A stretch of DNA of 64,000 bases from Hanleya hanleyi (taxonomy: Eukaryota > Mollusca > Polyplacophora > Lepidopleurida > Hanleyidae), in assembly GCA_036873755.1 (NCBI GenBank), contig JAVTVY010020247.1:1-64000 (forward strand), given 5' to 3'. Under the pieces are notes generated by a model. It saw only the letters and a list, made by a program, of their open reading frames with translations, had not been told where the DNA came from and did not search any database. Numbering within the stretch: position 1 is the first letter of the stretch; each line of letters starts with the position of its first letter. Positions 1 to 10,601 of the stretch are shown in pieces. A program made the translations under genes and the position numbers.

Positions 1-14
1 ATGCTTGATGCAAC

Positions 15-125
15 AAATCAGATGCTTTGTCAACGGGGTATTCAAAGGTTACAGTACATCTACTCCTACGCAATAAAATATCGTATATCAGTCTATTTGA
101 AACATAATGTATTCACAGTATACCG

Positions 126-126
<1 letters not shown>
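15..126 (+). repeat. Dispersed repeat X, copy 1
   Basis: Aligns in the same orientation with 62778-62887, sharing blocks such as GTACATCTACTCCTACGC with scattered substitutions. It ends where a (GA)n LINE tail begins. No coding potential is seen and the family is not recognised. Confidence 0.7.
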
Positions 127-157
<31 letters not shown>

Positions 158-270
158 ATTAAAATTTAACGTCGCGTACGGCAATATTTCAGCTAAATAG
201 CGACGATCAAACAAAATTCTAAGTATTCAAGTTAATAACTTAGTAATCCAACACATTAAAACATACACAC
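126..270 (-). mobile_element. LINE 3' end with (GA)n tail
   Basis: On the minus strand this is the tail of the RNase H-bearing LINE found across the window. It holds a 3' UTR with the conserved blocks TTTGATCGTCGCTA and GCGACGTTAAA-like, then a CT run (seen here as GA at 126-153). The C-terminal coding region that should precede the UTR is missing, and the UTR passes straight into a tandem array made from the RT gene. This is therefore an internally deleted copy. Confidence 0.8.
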
Positions 271-636
271 ATATGTTTAGTCAAACAATATTTCTAAGAA
301 CTTGACCTCTTTTACTACTTTGATCTCAGTTCCATCTAATGTAAGCACATATGGTCAAACAATATTTCTAAGAACTTGACCTCTTTTACTACTTTGATCT
401 CAGTTCCATCTAATGTAAGCACATATGGTCAAACAATATTTCTAAGAACTTGACTTCTTTTACTACTTTGATCTCAGTTCCATCTAATGTAAGCACATAT
501 GGTCAAACAATATTTCTAAGAACTTGACCTCTTTTACTACTTTGATCTCGGTTCCATCTAATGTAAGCACATATGGTCAAACAATATTTCTAAGAACTTG
601 ACCTCTTTTACTACTTTGATCTCAGTTCCATCTAAT
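271..636 (-). repeat. Tandem array, five units of 74 bp, derived from LINE RT
   Basis: The block starting GTAAGCACATATGG recurs at 341, 415, 489, 563 and 637, an exact 74-bp period; the first unit, from about 268, is less regular. Every unit matches the antisense of the LINE RT segment encoding LDGTEIKVVKEVKFL, which occurs once in intact copies (for example 17650-17720). Because 74 is not a multiple of three, the array cannot be one extended open frame. The peptide end LFDHMCLH read here is a repeat-junction artefact. Units differ at very few positions, which suggests recent expansion or homogenisation. Confidence 0.92.
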
Positions 637-971
637 GTAAGCACTGGATTTTTGTGCTGGAAATATTTTCTGCGAAAGTGTATACAATTTGTCTTAGCTC
701 TGGAGAATTCGAAGCCATATTCTAGACACCACTTCTGAATTCTATTTAGACAAAGTTGTAATGTCCTCTCAATATTGTGTATACTTTTCCCACTACACGA
801 TATGTTGAAATCGTCTACAAAGAGCGAATCATCAATTGATTTATTCAAAACTGCAGCTAAGCCGTTGATCTTGATACTAAACAGAGTAGTAGCAAAATAC
901 TGTCCTGTGGGACACCCTGATCCTGATCGAAATGATCAGATATGGTTGCACCCAACCGAACTTGGAATCCT
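637..971 (-). pseudogene. LINE reverse transcriptase fragment
   Basis: Minus-strand translation gives the RT palm with the catalytic FVDDF box followed by ISCSGKSIHNIERTL and IQKWCLEYGFEFSRAKTN, matching the longer copy at 17450-17926. The segment N-terminal to FVDD (normally QGVPQGSIL in this family) is decayed to PTGQYFATT. The fragment ends abruptly at dispersed repeat Y on one side and at the 74-bp array on the other. Only about 110 of the roughly 900 codons of an ORF2 remain, so it is non-functional. Confidence 0.85.
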
Positions 972-1338
972 TTCTTGACACTCGTCAATACAACATTATA
1001 CTCTTCTTTCCCATGATTGCATAAGTATCACCTAACATTTCCATCTGTTAAGACCCTTCAACATTCATTCTTTTTCATAGGACCGATTCTCGGAACAACC
1101 CCTACCAAGTATTACCACGGCCATACTCATAAGTAAATCTCCACCGCAACACTACTGAAACTCTCCCATCGAATTTTCCCTCCAAACGACTTTCTTTAGC
1201 AAACGTCCCTATCCAACTGACAAGGGAAACTACCGGCGAAGTTCATATATGCTGTTATATCGCTGGTTTCTCGCCTCAGTGATTCCAGGAAACCACAGCC
1301 TGAGTTGCGTGGGTAGTATATGTCCGTTCTCGTATGAT
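972..1338 (+). repeat. Dispersed repeat Y, copy 1
   Basis: Aligns directly with 60832-61213. Shared blocks include CCTCAGTGATTCCAGGAAAC, CACCTAACATTTCCAT and ATCGCTGGTTTC. The two copies differ by several indels. Both are non-coding. Copy 1 is broken at its right end by a Penelope-like fragment, whereas copy 2 continues into other sequence. Confidence 0.75.
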
Positions 1339-1611
1339 ATTGCAAGCGTCTAGTCGGTCATTCATAATTCAGCCGTCGCCCATTAAAGAATATCCGCGAC
1401 CATAATCCAAAGACCTATTCTATATCCATATAACAGTATTAGCACCAAATTCAAAAAGACAATCATAGTATACATAAACATAGGCTAGTTTCCTGCAAGA
1501 GAGAAGCGGTCAACAGTTTTCAATGATGCCGACAAAACACCATGATGTTCCAGAAATATCAAATCCGTATCGGATTTAGAGAATGATGTATCTCAGTCAC
1601 GCTTTGATTGA
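1339..1611 (-). mobile_element. Penelope-like element, 3' UTR fragment
   Basis: Minus-strand 3' region of the YIDD-type RT element, running from the terminus (here CAAGCGTCTAGTCGG, usually ATTACAAGCGTCTAGTCC) to the hairpin block CAGTCACGC. The copy is 5'-truncated before the RT coding region and has a small deletion near 1575-1580. It sits at the edge of repeat Y. Confidence 0.8.
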
Positions 1612-1821
1612 ATGCTTTGCTAATCTTTGGCGTTTGCATTAATTTTCAAGTCCATTGTGTTCCCTGGAGTATAGGCGCAACCTGTTCCGTAATATTCAAG
1701 TCAGAGGTAGGCCTATAACCTTGTGTGGAAAAACTATGTTCTATAGTTCGTTTCATTGTTTTAGAAATGCATACTGATGTAACTTCGGACTGGTATATGT
1801 TCATTTCTTTATGTGATTACA

Positions 1822-1935
1822 CAGGGGCCGCGGAGCGGGACACTTTTTTGGGACCGCAATGTTATAAGTCCAACATTTAACATGGCCGGTATGGAGTTCA
1901 GCCCCACCACTTTCAAATGTGCTCCGCGGCTCCTG
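1822..1935. mobile_element. 114-bp inverted-repeat element (MITE-like)
   Basis: Terminal inverted repeats CAGGGGCCGCGGAGC (1822-1836) and GCTCCGCGGCTCCTG (1921-1935) match at 14 of 15 positions. They are flanked by the direct repeat TTACA (1817-1821 and 1936-1940). The CAGGGG start resembles hAT ends, but hAT usually makes 8-bp duplications, so the superfamily is left open. Too short to code. Confidence 0.7.
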
Positions 1936-3920
1936 TTACACAAATATTTAAATTTATTAAATACAAAGAGGAGAGATGTAACAGTTTGACACTAGAGTCC
2001 TTTATTATCCCTACTATGGGAATCAAACAAATAATATTTCTCATCACAGAAAATTACAGCAGTTTTGAAGGATCTTAAAGCAAGAGTCCTTTTGCAACTG
2101 GGCCATATAGCAGTTTCAAATGCCAAGTAGTAATCAATAGGTGCAGTCACGTGAAGCGCGCAAAAAACAGTTACAGTTACAGTGAATATATATTGAGTTT
2201 TTCAAGAGACAAGTCGAGTTCCCAAATAAAAATGTTAAATTATCGAGCAAATGATTGTTGTGGAGTCTTGAATCGATCTATTCAAGAGTGCTGGAATGCT
2301 TGCTCGACCACGTATCTGCGGACAAACGGTAAGCGCAACGTCCATGTTAACTGCCCGTGTAAGCAAGGCACAATTCTGTTTGGATTAAGATACTCACTGG
2401 AAAGGTTATAATCAGACTGTGTTCTCCGAAATAAAACGTAGAAATCGTTGAACTTGTTCTGGTTTCGTTTTCGACATGTCATAGCTTCGCATAGCTTTGG
2501 AATTGGAGATGTTGCCAGACATGTAAAGTCGATAGAAATATAGGCTGATTTCATCAAATCGTGTCACTGAAGCATGTGTCAGTGAAGTCTGTTTTATTTA
2601 TCCATCAGTTTTGCCTTTCAAGTGAATCATGCGCAAATCAAGTGTTGAAAATTGGGGTCTTCATAACCCAGAGCGAGATCGAACGTGGACAAAATGATAG
2701 GAAAAGTGCACGCACTCGCCCCGGCAGCACTGGCCAGTCTACGATATCACGCGCCTCACATTCCCACGTTTATTGCTGATTGGACGATGGGCAGTCGTGC
2801 ACGTGTTAAGCCAACCTGCTCACTGGGCTGATACGCACGCGCAAGTTCTTCAAATCACTGTTGGCAGTTAGGTGTTCAATTTGAACCACGTTCACATGTC
2901 CCTTGAAACACAAACCTTACACCCGAGACACTTGCACGAATGTTACAGACACTTCAGCAAGTAGGCGCCTAGTTATGAGGTTGGGTTTGGAAATCTTACC
3001 AGTTGCCGGTGCGCGGAGAGTGCTGCCTACATTAACATACGAGACCATCAACCAACCACCATGCCATGATAGGGTCGAGCCTCCGGAAATTGTCTTCCTG
3101 CCATCCCATAATAGCAGTGGTCAAAATGGTATTCGTTTCGACAGCTTTGACAAAGTTTAATGATGAGAAAAACCACGATTTTCACGTTCGTAGACTACTC
3201 CAAGTCTTCTCCAAGAATTTAAGGTAAATTTTACACAAAACAACTCTGTAGAAATAACGAACAGCGGCTATAGTCTCCACTACCCACGTGAAATTGCTAC
3301 AGGGATGATGTATAATACGCCCGACAAATATATTTTTAAGTATGGCCTCATACGCGCATTAATCTGCCAAACGTATGATATGATCATAAATAACACAAAA
3401 CATGAAAATAAAGTTCAAAACAAGCCACCGACACAATTTAAATTAGTACTTGGGCCATTTGGTTGAAAAAAACTTGAACGAATTGATTACATTCTTCAGC
3501 GGATGTTGGACGACCCTACTGGGCAGCCTAGGCCAAATTCAAGAAGACTTTATGAGGGATCTCTGCATAGATACCGATCCCTAACGGGATCTGCATAGAT
3601 CCCTAAAAATTATATTTATCGAACTGTTAGCCTTCTGAATTTTGTAGAGCCACACACTAACTTCCCAAAATTGAAGCTTAATTTTTTTAGAGACGATAGT
3701 GCGTGCATGGGAAATTTAGTCTGCTTTCAACATCGCGAAGAAAGCACAAGCTGCCCGGTGGAGATGACAGAATGGGTTCAGTGAAAAGCCGCGATTCGCC
3801 AACCATGTCTCTCGAAAGAGGACTTCTAACAAAGCACAAAAATAAACACGAGCTCCCCATACCTTCCCTACCTACATATTTTCCCTGGATAAAAAATATT
3901 TTTTGAAGCCCAATAGTATA
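1936..3920. other. Unannotated stretch, no supported gene
   Basis: The open frames here are short (under 95 codons), overlap on both strands and match no family I recognise. Composition shifts to more CpG around 2690-3080, with several CACGTG and GCGC motifs, then back to AT-rich. This could be single-copy intergenic or UTR-like sequence. Nothing repeated elsewhere in the window is seen. Confidence 0.4.
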
Positions 3921-3924
3921 AAAA

Positions 3925-4120
3925 AAACAGTAATTGAGAGGAAAGGGGGAGGAAGTTTAAAATAAAAACAAATAGGGGAAAAATTAGGGAAAATTCGGAT
4001 AGGGGGTCTATTGCCGGGGGGGGGGTTAAAATAAATTTAAAAAATAGGGGAAATTCGGATAGACAGAGTGGTCAATTGCCCGGGGGAGGAGGGAGTGTAC
4101 TATATATGTAATACATGGGG
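3925..4120 (+). repeat. G-rich low-complexity tract
   Basis: Repeated AGGGGAAA and AAAATTCGGATAG phrases with runs of up to eleven G (near 4015-4025). Two imperfect copies of an ATAGGGGAAA to TTGCC segment lie about 60-70 bp apart. It could form G-rich secondary structure but shows no gene. Confidence 0.6.
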
Positions 4121-4195
4121 GGAGGTACCTTTCCTAGCTAGATGTTATTAAAAAAATAATTTATATATTATTACGTACGTCTAAGGGCTTGGGTG

Positions 4196-4450
4196 GTGGT
4201 CAGGCAGATCTGGTAGAATTCAGGTAGGCTGCACTGGTCAGGTCAGGCTGAGGTATATCCACTGGTCGGGCAGATCTGGTAGAATTCAGGTAGGCTGAGG
4301 AATATCCACTGGTCAGGCAGATCTGGTAGAATTGAGGTAGGCTGAGGTATATCCACTGGTATTAGCTCCTCTCGTCAGGTCAGGCCGAGGTATATCCACT
4401 AGTATTAGCTTCTCTCGTCAGGTCAGGCTGAGGTATATCCACTGGTCAGG
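4196..4450 (+). repeat. Degenerate tandem repeat, 43-47 bp units
   Basis: The block GAGGTATATCCACTGGT recurs with spacings of about 47, 47, 43 and 43 bp. Units alternate between a CAGGCAGATCTGGTAGAATT form and a TTAGCTCCTCTCGTCAGGTC form, so it is a minisatellite built from two related monomers. Confidence 0.8.
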
Positions 4451-4504
4451 CAGAAATTTCCGGTAAAATGATGAATGAAGCAATGCCGTACGATTTTTTG
4501 TAGG

Positions 4505-4645
4505 AAAAAATAGAAGTACCCGGATGGACGCGCGGACGTCAAGTACCCGGATGTAGGTCAGCGAATGTAGATACCCCATGTCCCAGACGTCAGCGAAATC
4601 CTAGTACCCGGATGAAGGCGCGGACGTCAGCGAAATTTGGGGAAA
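4505..4645 (+). repeat. Short irregular repeat around GTACCCGGATG
   Basis: GTACCCGGATG occurs three times with nearby GCGCGGACGTCA and GACGTCAGCGAAAT blocks. Spacing is irregular. Non-coding. Confidence 0.6.
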
Positions 4646-6367
4646 ACCCCCACATACAGCTCACTACATGCATTGCAGAACTGCACAGCCCAGAACAAGT
4701 CAGTACATGCCTTGATCACCTGATGGCCACGTGACCAAGTACCCACGAAAATTTTACCCGGGGAAACAAATAAGTAGGTCAATATGAGTTTAAAAGGGTT
4801 TTATATACTACTATCGTCACATTTGTGCCTATTTTGTGCTCAGAATTCGAGACTTTGACACACACAACAGCGTAGGTTTGACGAATCTGATTGATTCATA
4901 AGTACTTCTGTCGACGGTAGGTATTATTTGTAAAGTTGGGAATTTGTTTTCTTTTAAGATTTGTTAAAAAGAGTACACTTCAAAGTGTAATTGCTTATAA
5001 AAAAGATTGTGTAGTTTTTCTTTTAAGTTTGGGAAAATATACCTATCAAGAGAGGTAACTGGGGTCATCCTCTCGAATCAGCTGTTTCCTCAATTTCTAA
5101 CATTCAGTGTGAATGGTGTTGACCTATCCAAACTGTATTTTTTCATTCTTGCAGACATGTTTTTCAAAAATGAAATAGTAGTACAATTTCCAAGGGTTGA
5201 AATGGGAGTATTTTTCGCAATTTTCATGTTTGGCGGGTTAGGAACGGGTTTGTTCAAGGCTATGCCCAATTTTCTACAGAACTTCGATAGATCCTACATA
5301 AATTCCACAAGTACATAACAAGGAAGCTGTCTTCTGTTCCCTAAAGGAGCTTATCATTATCGCCTTTGGGAAATATAGTGGTATCTCACATGAATGTAGT
5401 GGTATTACTTTATTACATCTTGCAATTTCTCTTTTCTGTAAGTATTCGGTAATTGTTGTTGTAATTATCGTCGCATTTAATTTGTGCCTATTTTGGGATC
5501 AAAGTGTCAAACATTCAATGAGATACACAATGGAATAACCCGGAAATGTTTATGATGAAATGTGTTCAACAAAGAGACCACGTTGGCTTTTGGTTGTACC
5601 CCAGACTTTCGATATATTTGTTTCAACAATTTCGTATAACCGTATAATATGGAACCTTTGGGTGAATTGCCATAGCTGACGTGGTTGTATCGCATATGCT
5701 TTACTGCATGGTGATTAGCTCTTGAATGTTTCAAAACTTCCACTCGCGAAAAACCCATAATCTTAAAAAAGCTGGTTCGTATTCGACTTTCTTTTTGTTG
5801 TAATATCCCTCTCATGTGTGCCAAATGGATGGGATGCGCCAGTTTTTCGAAATAGTGTATCGGCCCTTTTGTTAAAGATCATTAGATGCTACGTATCAAA
5901 CTGCTCAGAATAACACAGAGTTCGTGACATTTGATCGAAACGTTTACTTACACTCTTCTGCTTCCATATTATGTTTTGAAGAATCAGGTCTACCCAGGCT
6001 GTAGTGCACCACATATCGCCCAGGCCAAATAGTTAGATACACTGACGTCTCTGGTGACTTTCTTCTCTCCGATAAACTAAATTTAAGTAAACCTTCACAA
6101 AGATTAGTTCAGCCTCAATTTTAACACATACTTTAAGCAGATGTTCCATCGTCAAGTTTTGGAATTTCATCCTAACCAAAGACTTTTAGGAACATCCTAC
6201 ACTCCAATAAGCCTCAGGTTAAGAATCCCCCATGTGATATAACTGACGACCTCTTGTTAGAGTCGATCTCACGTCCGTTGTATTTTACATTACGCATTAG
6301 GCATCAGGCGATGCTGAGATACACCGGAAACATTCAATAATTAACCCTGTTTCTGAGGAACGCCCTT
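4646..6367. other. Unannotated stretch, no supported gene
   Basis: A 103-codon frame at 5007-5318 and a 105-codon minus-strand frame at 5507-5824 are open, but neither shows a motif or a second copy to support it. A phrase with TTTGTGCCTATTTTG occurs at about 4826 and again at 5482, suggesting an old local repeat. Otherwise nothing is recognised. Confidence 0.35.
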
Positions 6368-7026
6368 TCCCTTTCTGGACAGTAATATTCCAGTGGGACC
6401 TGCACATGGCGTATACATATCTCCTTTAGTAGCATTTGCTAGATCCTGTGTTAAATGTGACGATTTTAATCAACGTCACAAAACACTGGTGCAGAAACTT
6501 AAAAAACAGGGCTATTCCATCAAGCGCCTACACTCAAACTTTCTCAAATTTGGCGATACATATCGCGTGCTGATAGCAAAATACGAACGTAGCGTGCAAG
6601 ATCTATGGCGCTACGTTTCGTAACTTGTGTCTAATTCCGCTTAACCCGGGGCTAGGGGCCGTATGAACCTATGTACTTCAAGATCCTCATGGTACTCATA
6701 TGAACAGTCACAATCAAAAGCGTGACTGAGATACATCATTCTTTAGATGACGACTTTACAACGAATATTATGGATTAAGAATACTGATCGGCGATACGGA
6801 TTTGATATTTTTGGAACATCATGATGTCTTGCCGGCATCATTGAAAACTGTTGACCGCTTCTCTCTTGCAGGAAGCAAGCCTATGTTTATGTATACTATG
6901 ATTGTCTTTTTGAATTTGGTGCTAATACTGTTATGTGGAAAATGGAATAGGTCTTTGGATTATGGACGCGGATATTCTCTAATGGACGACGGCTGGATTA
7001 TGAATGACGGACTGGATGCTTGTAAT
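6368..7026 (+). mobile_element. Penelope-like element, 5'-truncated copy
   Basis: Begins mid-gene at TCCCTTTCTGGACAG and ends at the family terminus CTTGTAAT. The coding part (6368-6623) is the C-terminal tail of the RT protein, with VYISPLVAFARSC, CDDFNQRHKTL and YERSVQDLWRYVS followed by a TAA stop, as in the other copies. The rest is the 3' region, including the hairpin CAGTCAC...GTGACTG (6705-6728) and a second open frame (6802-7035). No endonuclease domain follows the RT tail, so a GIY-YIG domain, if present in the family, must lie N-terminal or be absent. Inactive because truncated. Confidence 0.8.
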
Positions 7027-8040
7027 ACATATTAACCGAGAAATCGCACTGGCGGCGTCGGTATAACACAATGGAGTGTCGAATACTCTGCATTCCACTA
7101 ACAATTTCTTGGGACCGTTTCTTACACCTTGCATTCTTACATCTTATAACGGGTTCGTGGGGCAATTATATCATCACAGCGCTTCGATTCATTTATACCT
7201 TAAAAGAAGCCGTGCTTGTACGTGTCTGTCTGCGTCCGTGTCTACGTCCGTCCGACCGCGGTAATGTGTAGTTGTCAACTCGAGGGAGACAAATCATCTC
7301 CTTGAACCAAAAAAGCAGTTAACAATTTCAAAAAAATATCGCGATAAATTCTCGAACGATATTTGATACACTTCCTGAGATAGGAATCGAACAAACTTCA
7401 TTGGGTCTATTGACTGGTGTATAAGATTTCCTCCTCTGTTTACAATGAACCGTGTCTAACATTTGAACACCCACAATACAGGCGCGAATGAGATACATGA
7501 ACAGTTTTGCAATCAAAATCTCACGTGATCCTCGGAATGTCTTTATTCAGAATGTCGATCTATGGGGTCATGTGACTCAGGTATGTCGCTGTAGTTTTCC
7601 ACCACTTTGGCATGTTGTCGATTAATTATCTGTGAGCATAGGTGGGGTGTTATTGTAGCTGGTTCACTGTCATCCTGAATAAAGGTTCTACAGCAAATCT
7701 AGAGAGGGTGAATATACTTGATAACGACTGGCTTACGAAATTTTCTGAACCCTTTTATCTCACACCCTTTCGATCCCGTCCAGTTGCGATCAACAATTAT
7801 CAGCGATTCGCAAACATGATCAGTTGATAGGATCAATAATATTACAAGCAGCCAGAGGATGCTAAGTCCCCCGCCGAAATTGCAGCAATATTTTTTAGCA
7901 TTGTTGGTCTTGGGGGATATACATGAGGGAGGCAACTGCTACTTCATAGGTGTTGGATGCGGAAGGATCTTTCTGCCTTCCCAAGTTTTAAAATCAACTC
8001 AGATCGGTTGACTGGACGTTGATTGCTTCTGTAATAGTTT
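7027..8040. other. Unannotated stretch with a short TCCG-rich patch
   Basis: Around 7215-7258 there is a GTCCGTCTGCGTCCGTG-like patch resembling the start of the mollusc-type repeat at 44641. Small frames at 7071-7271, 7642-7827 and 7699-7935 have no support. Confidence 0.35.
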
Positions 8041-8460
8041 CCATGCAGTGAAGCATGGAAATTATGTAACCGAGAAGCAACCCCAAGTGACATCTCAAGG
8101 CATATTATCTGCAAACCAAATTTGACAAGAAGCTGAATGCATCCTCAACCTATTGTCCGGAAACCAAATTTTAAATTTGCCACCAGGTGTCACCACCTGT
8201 AGGTGCAAGTGGGCAAAACGCAATTCCAAGCATCATCTCATGACATGGTACTTGTATCAGCGTACGAACTTTGGAAATAATCTGAAGAGGGGTCTTAAAG
8301 TTATTGCCCGGAAACCAAATTTAGATTTGTAGGCGCAAGTGTGCGAAACACAATTCCAAGTGACATCTTATGGCATATGAATACCAAATTTGAGAAGAAT
8401 CTGATGAGCAGTTGTCAAATTATTGCCAGAAACAAATTTAAATCTCCGGACCGACAAAAA
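8041..8460 (+). repeat. Degenerate repeat, about three units of 130-160 bp
   Basis: Phrases CCGGAAACCAAATTT, GCAAGTG..CAAAACGCAATTCCAAG and CATCTCATGACAT recur in order at roughly 8090, 8160-8230 and 8300-8400 with heavy divergence. Similar CAAATTTG-AGAAGAATCTGATGA wording is common in invertebrate interspersed repeats. Non-coding. Confidence 0.55.
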
Positions 8461-8843
8461 ATCGACAGCTGAAACTCCGTAACTTCATAACTTATCATAC
8501 TGAGGTCTTTTTAAACCTATTTGCATAACACCCCGAGCAGAGGATCATGAGTGAATTCAAGATGGCGGCCACGTGGGGTACCAGAAAAGTGATGTTTTTG
8601 TCATATTTCTTCTAAGCTTGACCCAAGGGTATAGTGTGATAAGTTTCAGCCCCCTAGCTCAAGGGGTAAGAAAAATAATTAGGGGTGGGTGGGGGCATTT
8701 CGCCCCCCCCCCCCACCAAGGCCTGGACACTCCGGTCCCAAAAAGCCCAGACCAGATAGGGTTAAGTAAGTTTTGAATATCCCCTCGATTCAGAATATGA
8801 AGCAATATAAAAAATATAATTTTTGCATGGTCTGTATATGGTG

Positions 8844-9196
8844 CTCTCTAAAAAAACCTTGAGTGGAATGTCACTCAAATAAGAGTGCAAATTCATCCCA
8901 CTCAATCACTTGAGTGCAAAATTTCAAGTTGAGTGACGCGGATATTCTCTAATGGACGACGGCTGGATTATGAATGACGGACTAGACGCTTGTAATTCCA
9001 TTCAAGTTGAGTGAGTTCAATTTGAGAGGAATCAACTTCACTCAACTTGAGTGAGTTATAAACACAAACATGAAGGAATTTCACTCAAACTTGAGTTAAT
9101 GTCACTCAAACTTCAGTTAATTTCACTCAAACTTCATTGGAATGAATTGCTCACTCTCATTTGAGTGAACTTTTCACTCAAGTTTTTTTTAGAGAG
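8844..9196. mobile_element. Long-TIR MITE dense in ACTCAA/TTGAGT
   Basis: The left end CTCTCTAAAAAAACCTTGAG and the right end, read on the other strand (CTCTCTAAAAAAAACTTGAG), match over about 45 bp, continuing through CACTCAAAT-AGAGTG. The interior is filled with ACTCAA and TTGAGT hexamers in both orientations. Flanks show only TG on each side, so the target duplication is uncertain. Without the Penelope-like insertion it carries it would be about 275 bp. Confidence 0.75.
8937..9000 (+). mobile_element. 64-bp Penelope-like insertion with 14-bp target duplication
   Basis: This is the last 64 bp of the YIDD-type RT element (GCGGATATTCTCTAATGG to GCTTGTAATTCCA). It is bracketed by a perfect direct repeat TTCAAGTTGAGTGA at 8923-8936 and 9001-9014. 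That defines the insertion boundaries directly and shows extreme 5' truncation, as expected of target-primed reverse transcription. Confidence 0.9.
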
Positions 9197-9249
9197 TGAT
9201 TGTTGAATAAGGGTCTGCACATTCGTCTTACAGGTAAAATATTGAAACA

Positions 9250-10297
9250 TTGCATGGTTCTACATCTGATAGATCAAATCGTGCCATGGCGCAAGTATAC
9301 ATTCGTAAAGCTATTCAACGCCTTCGGAGACTTCTTGGGGATATGCCTGCAGTAATATTGGTCACATGTCACGAACGTCCCTACAACAGACTTCTGGACT
9401 TCCTGGAACGTGGCTCGTGCGACATTGCCGAATTCACACATCATGGTGGTCCTTTCGGATGTATATTCTTTAAGAAAGACGAACTTGCAGCGGTCAAATT
9501 TTACATTGATGTATTTTTTCATTACTATTGTTTTTCTTCGTATTTCAACAACCATCCATCTCATTAACATTTCTTTTCTGATTAGCAAAAATGTCGCCAA
9601 TCTTAAGAAGAAAACAGTACATCAACTACAAAGAACTGGCAAATGCTTACATATTCAGAGGTCGGATCCTTAATGCGCGAAAGGAAACAGCGGATAAATG
9701 GCCTAAGAATCAGTTGTGGGACACCAAAATTATTCAAACAGAAAATAGGAACCAAGAGCAATGGCACCAAGTTCATTATGTTGGATGGTCGGCAAAATAC
9801 GACGAGTGGAAACGTGCCATTGATATAGTGGTCCGGGAGCCCGCCAAGGGGTCGTTCGATGCAGACTTCATTCTGGAATTGAAAAGTCGAATAAAAGAAC
9901 AATTGAGCTGCTGTCGTGGTCGCGATTCGCGGGTGACAATTCGTCAGCCCATTTTGAGGAGCAGTGTTGCCAATGATCTTCTGGGGTTAGGGATTCTGTG
10001 CAATAAGGGGAAAAAGAAAGTATATCAACTGGCAAATGTCCATGACTTGGACACAGTTCTGGGAAACGGTTGGTGGTACAGGATTGTGCTAATCGGCACG
10101 GCGATTATGCTAACGTGAACAGAAACACTGTTAAATTTGGTTTTTATGAGAGAGCACCCTTGGTGGCGTTCACTCCAACATTGCGTCCGTCTCTTACACA
10201 CAGGGGTTTTGTATTTTTCTTCACATTTTTTCGAGAGCTCGGTAATCAAACAGAGCTCTCGCGTCTTCTCGGACTGTGCGAGATTATAAATCGATGA
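9250..10297 (+). pseudogene. Chromo-barrel-domain protein remnant, element-associated
   Basis: The main frame at 9591-10118 (175 codons) contains WHQVHYVGWSAKYDEWKRA. This matches the core of chromo-barrel/Tudor-knot domains (VHYxGWxxxxDEW), which bind methyl-lysine or nucleic acid in known proteins. After NGWWYRI a frameshift near 10080-10090 moves the reading to the frame of 10070-10297, with HGDYANVNRNTVKFGF, which I infer is the next conserved block. An upstream frame at 9250-9510 (MHGSTSDRSN... to AAVKFYID) is followed by a GT and, 75 bp on, by a pyrimidine-rich AG (9585). It may be a first exon, but the splice phases do not fit as read, so this is tentative. Partner genes: the transposase-like remnant follows on the same strand. 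Product role unknown; decayed. Confidence 0.6.
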
Positions 10298-10601
10298 TCT
10301 GTTCAGGAAGAACTTTCCTCGAATCTCTCAAGAGTATTACAGTAATGGCGATATAGCTTCAGAATATTCCAGTTTTATAGTATGTGTTATTGCTTTCTAT
10401 TGCTGTTTCATCCATATATCGCAGACAGCGCTTATTTCTGTTGTAAGTATAGCCCTTGACTTGTATTCGTAAGAGTGGTCTCAGTTCCCATTACAAAAAG
10501 GGCATGACATTTTAGCAGTTTGCATCATTCCTGTATTAATCGCTCCCTGTTACTGTTTGTAGTCGAAGATCTCAGCTGCGCCTTTTTTTTATTTCAAAAT
10601 C

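Noticed and set aside
271..640. CRISPR-like array
   Set aside because: Units are contiguous with no spacers, and the sequence is LINE coding DNA in a eukaryote.
2151..3160. Short open frames as host genes
   Set aside because: Overlapping frames on both strands, no motif, no codon signature and no second copy.
6660..7026. Hammerhead ribozyme in the Penelope-like 3' region
   Set aside because: Penelope-like elements often carry one, but I find no CTGANGA plus GAAA core on either strand; the CTGATC and CTGATGA-like words seen lack the rest.
9511..9585. Intron joining 9250-9510 to the chromo-barrel frame
   Set aside because: GT and pyrimidine-rich AG are present, but the phases do not join the two frames, so I do not assert it.
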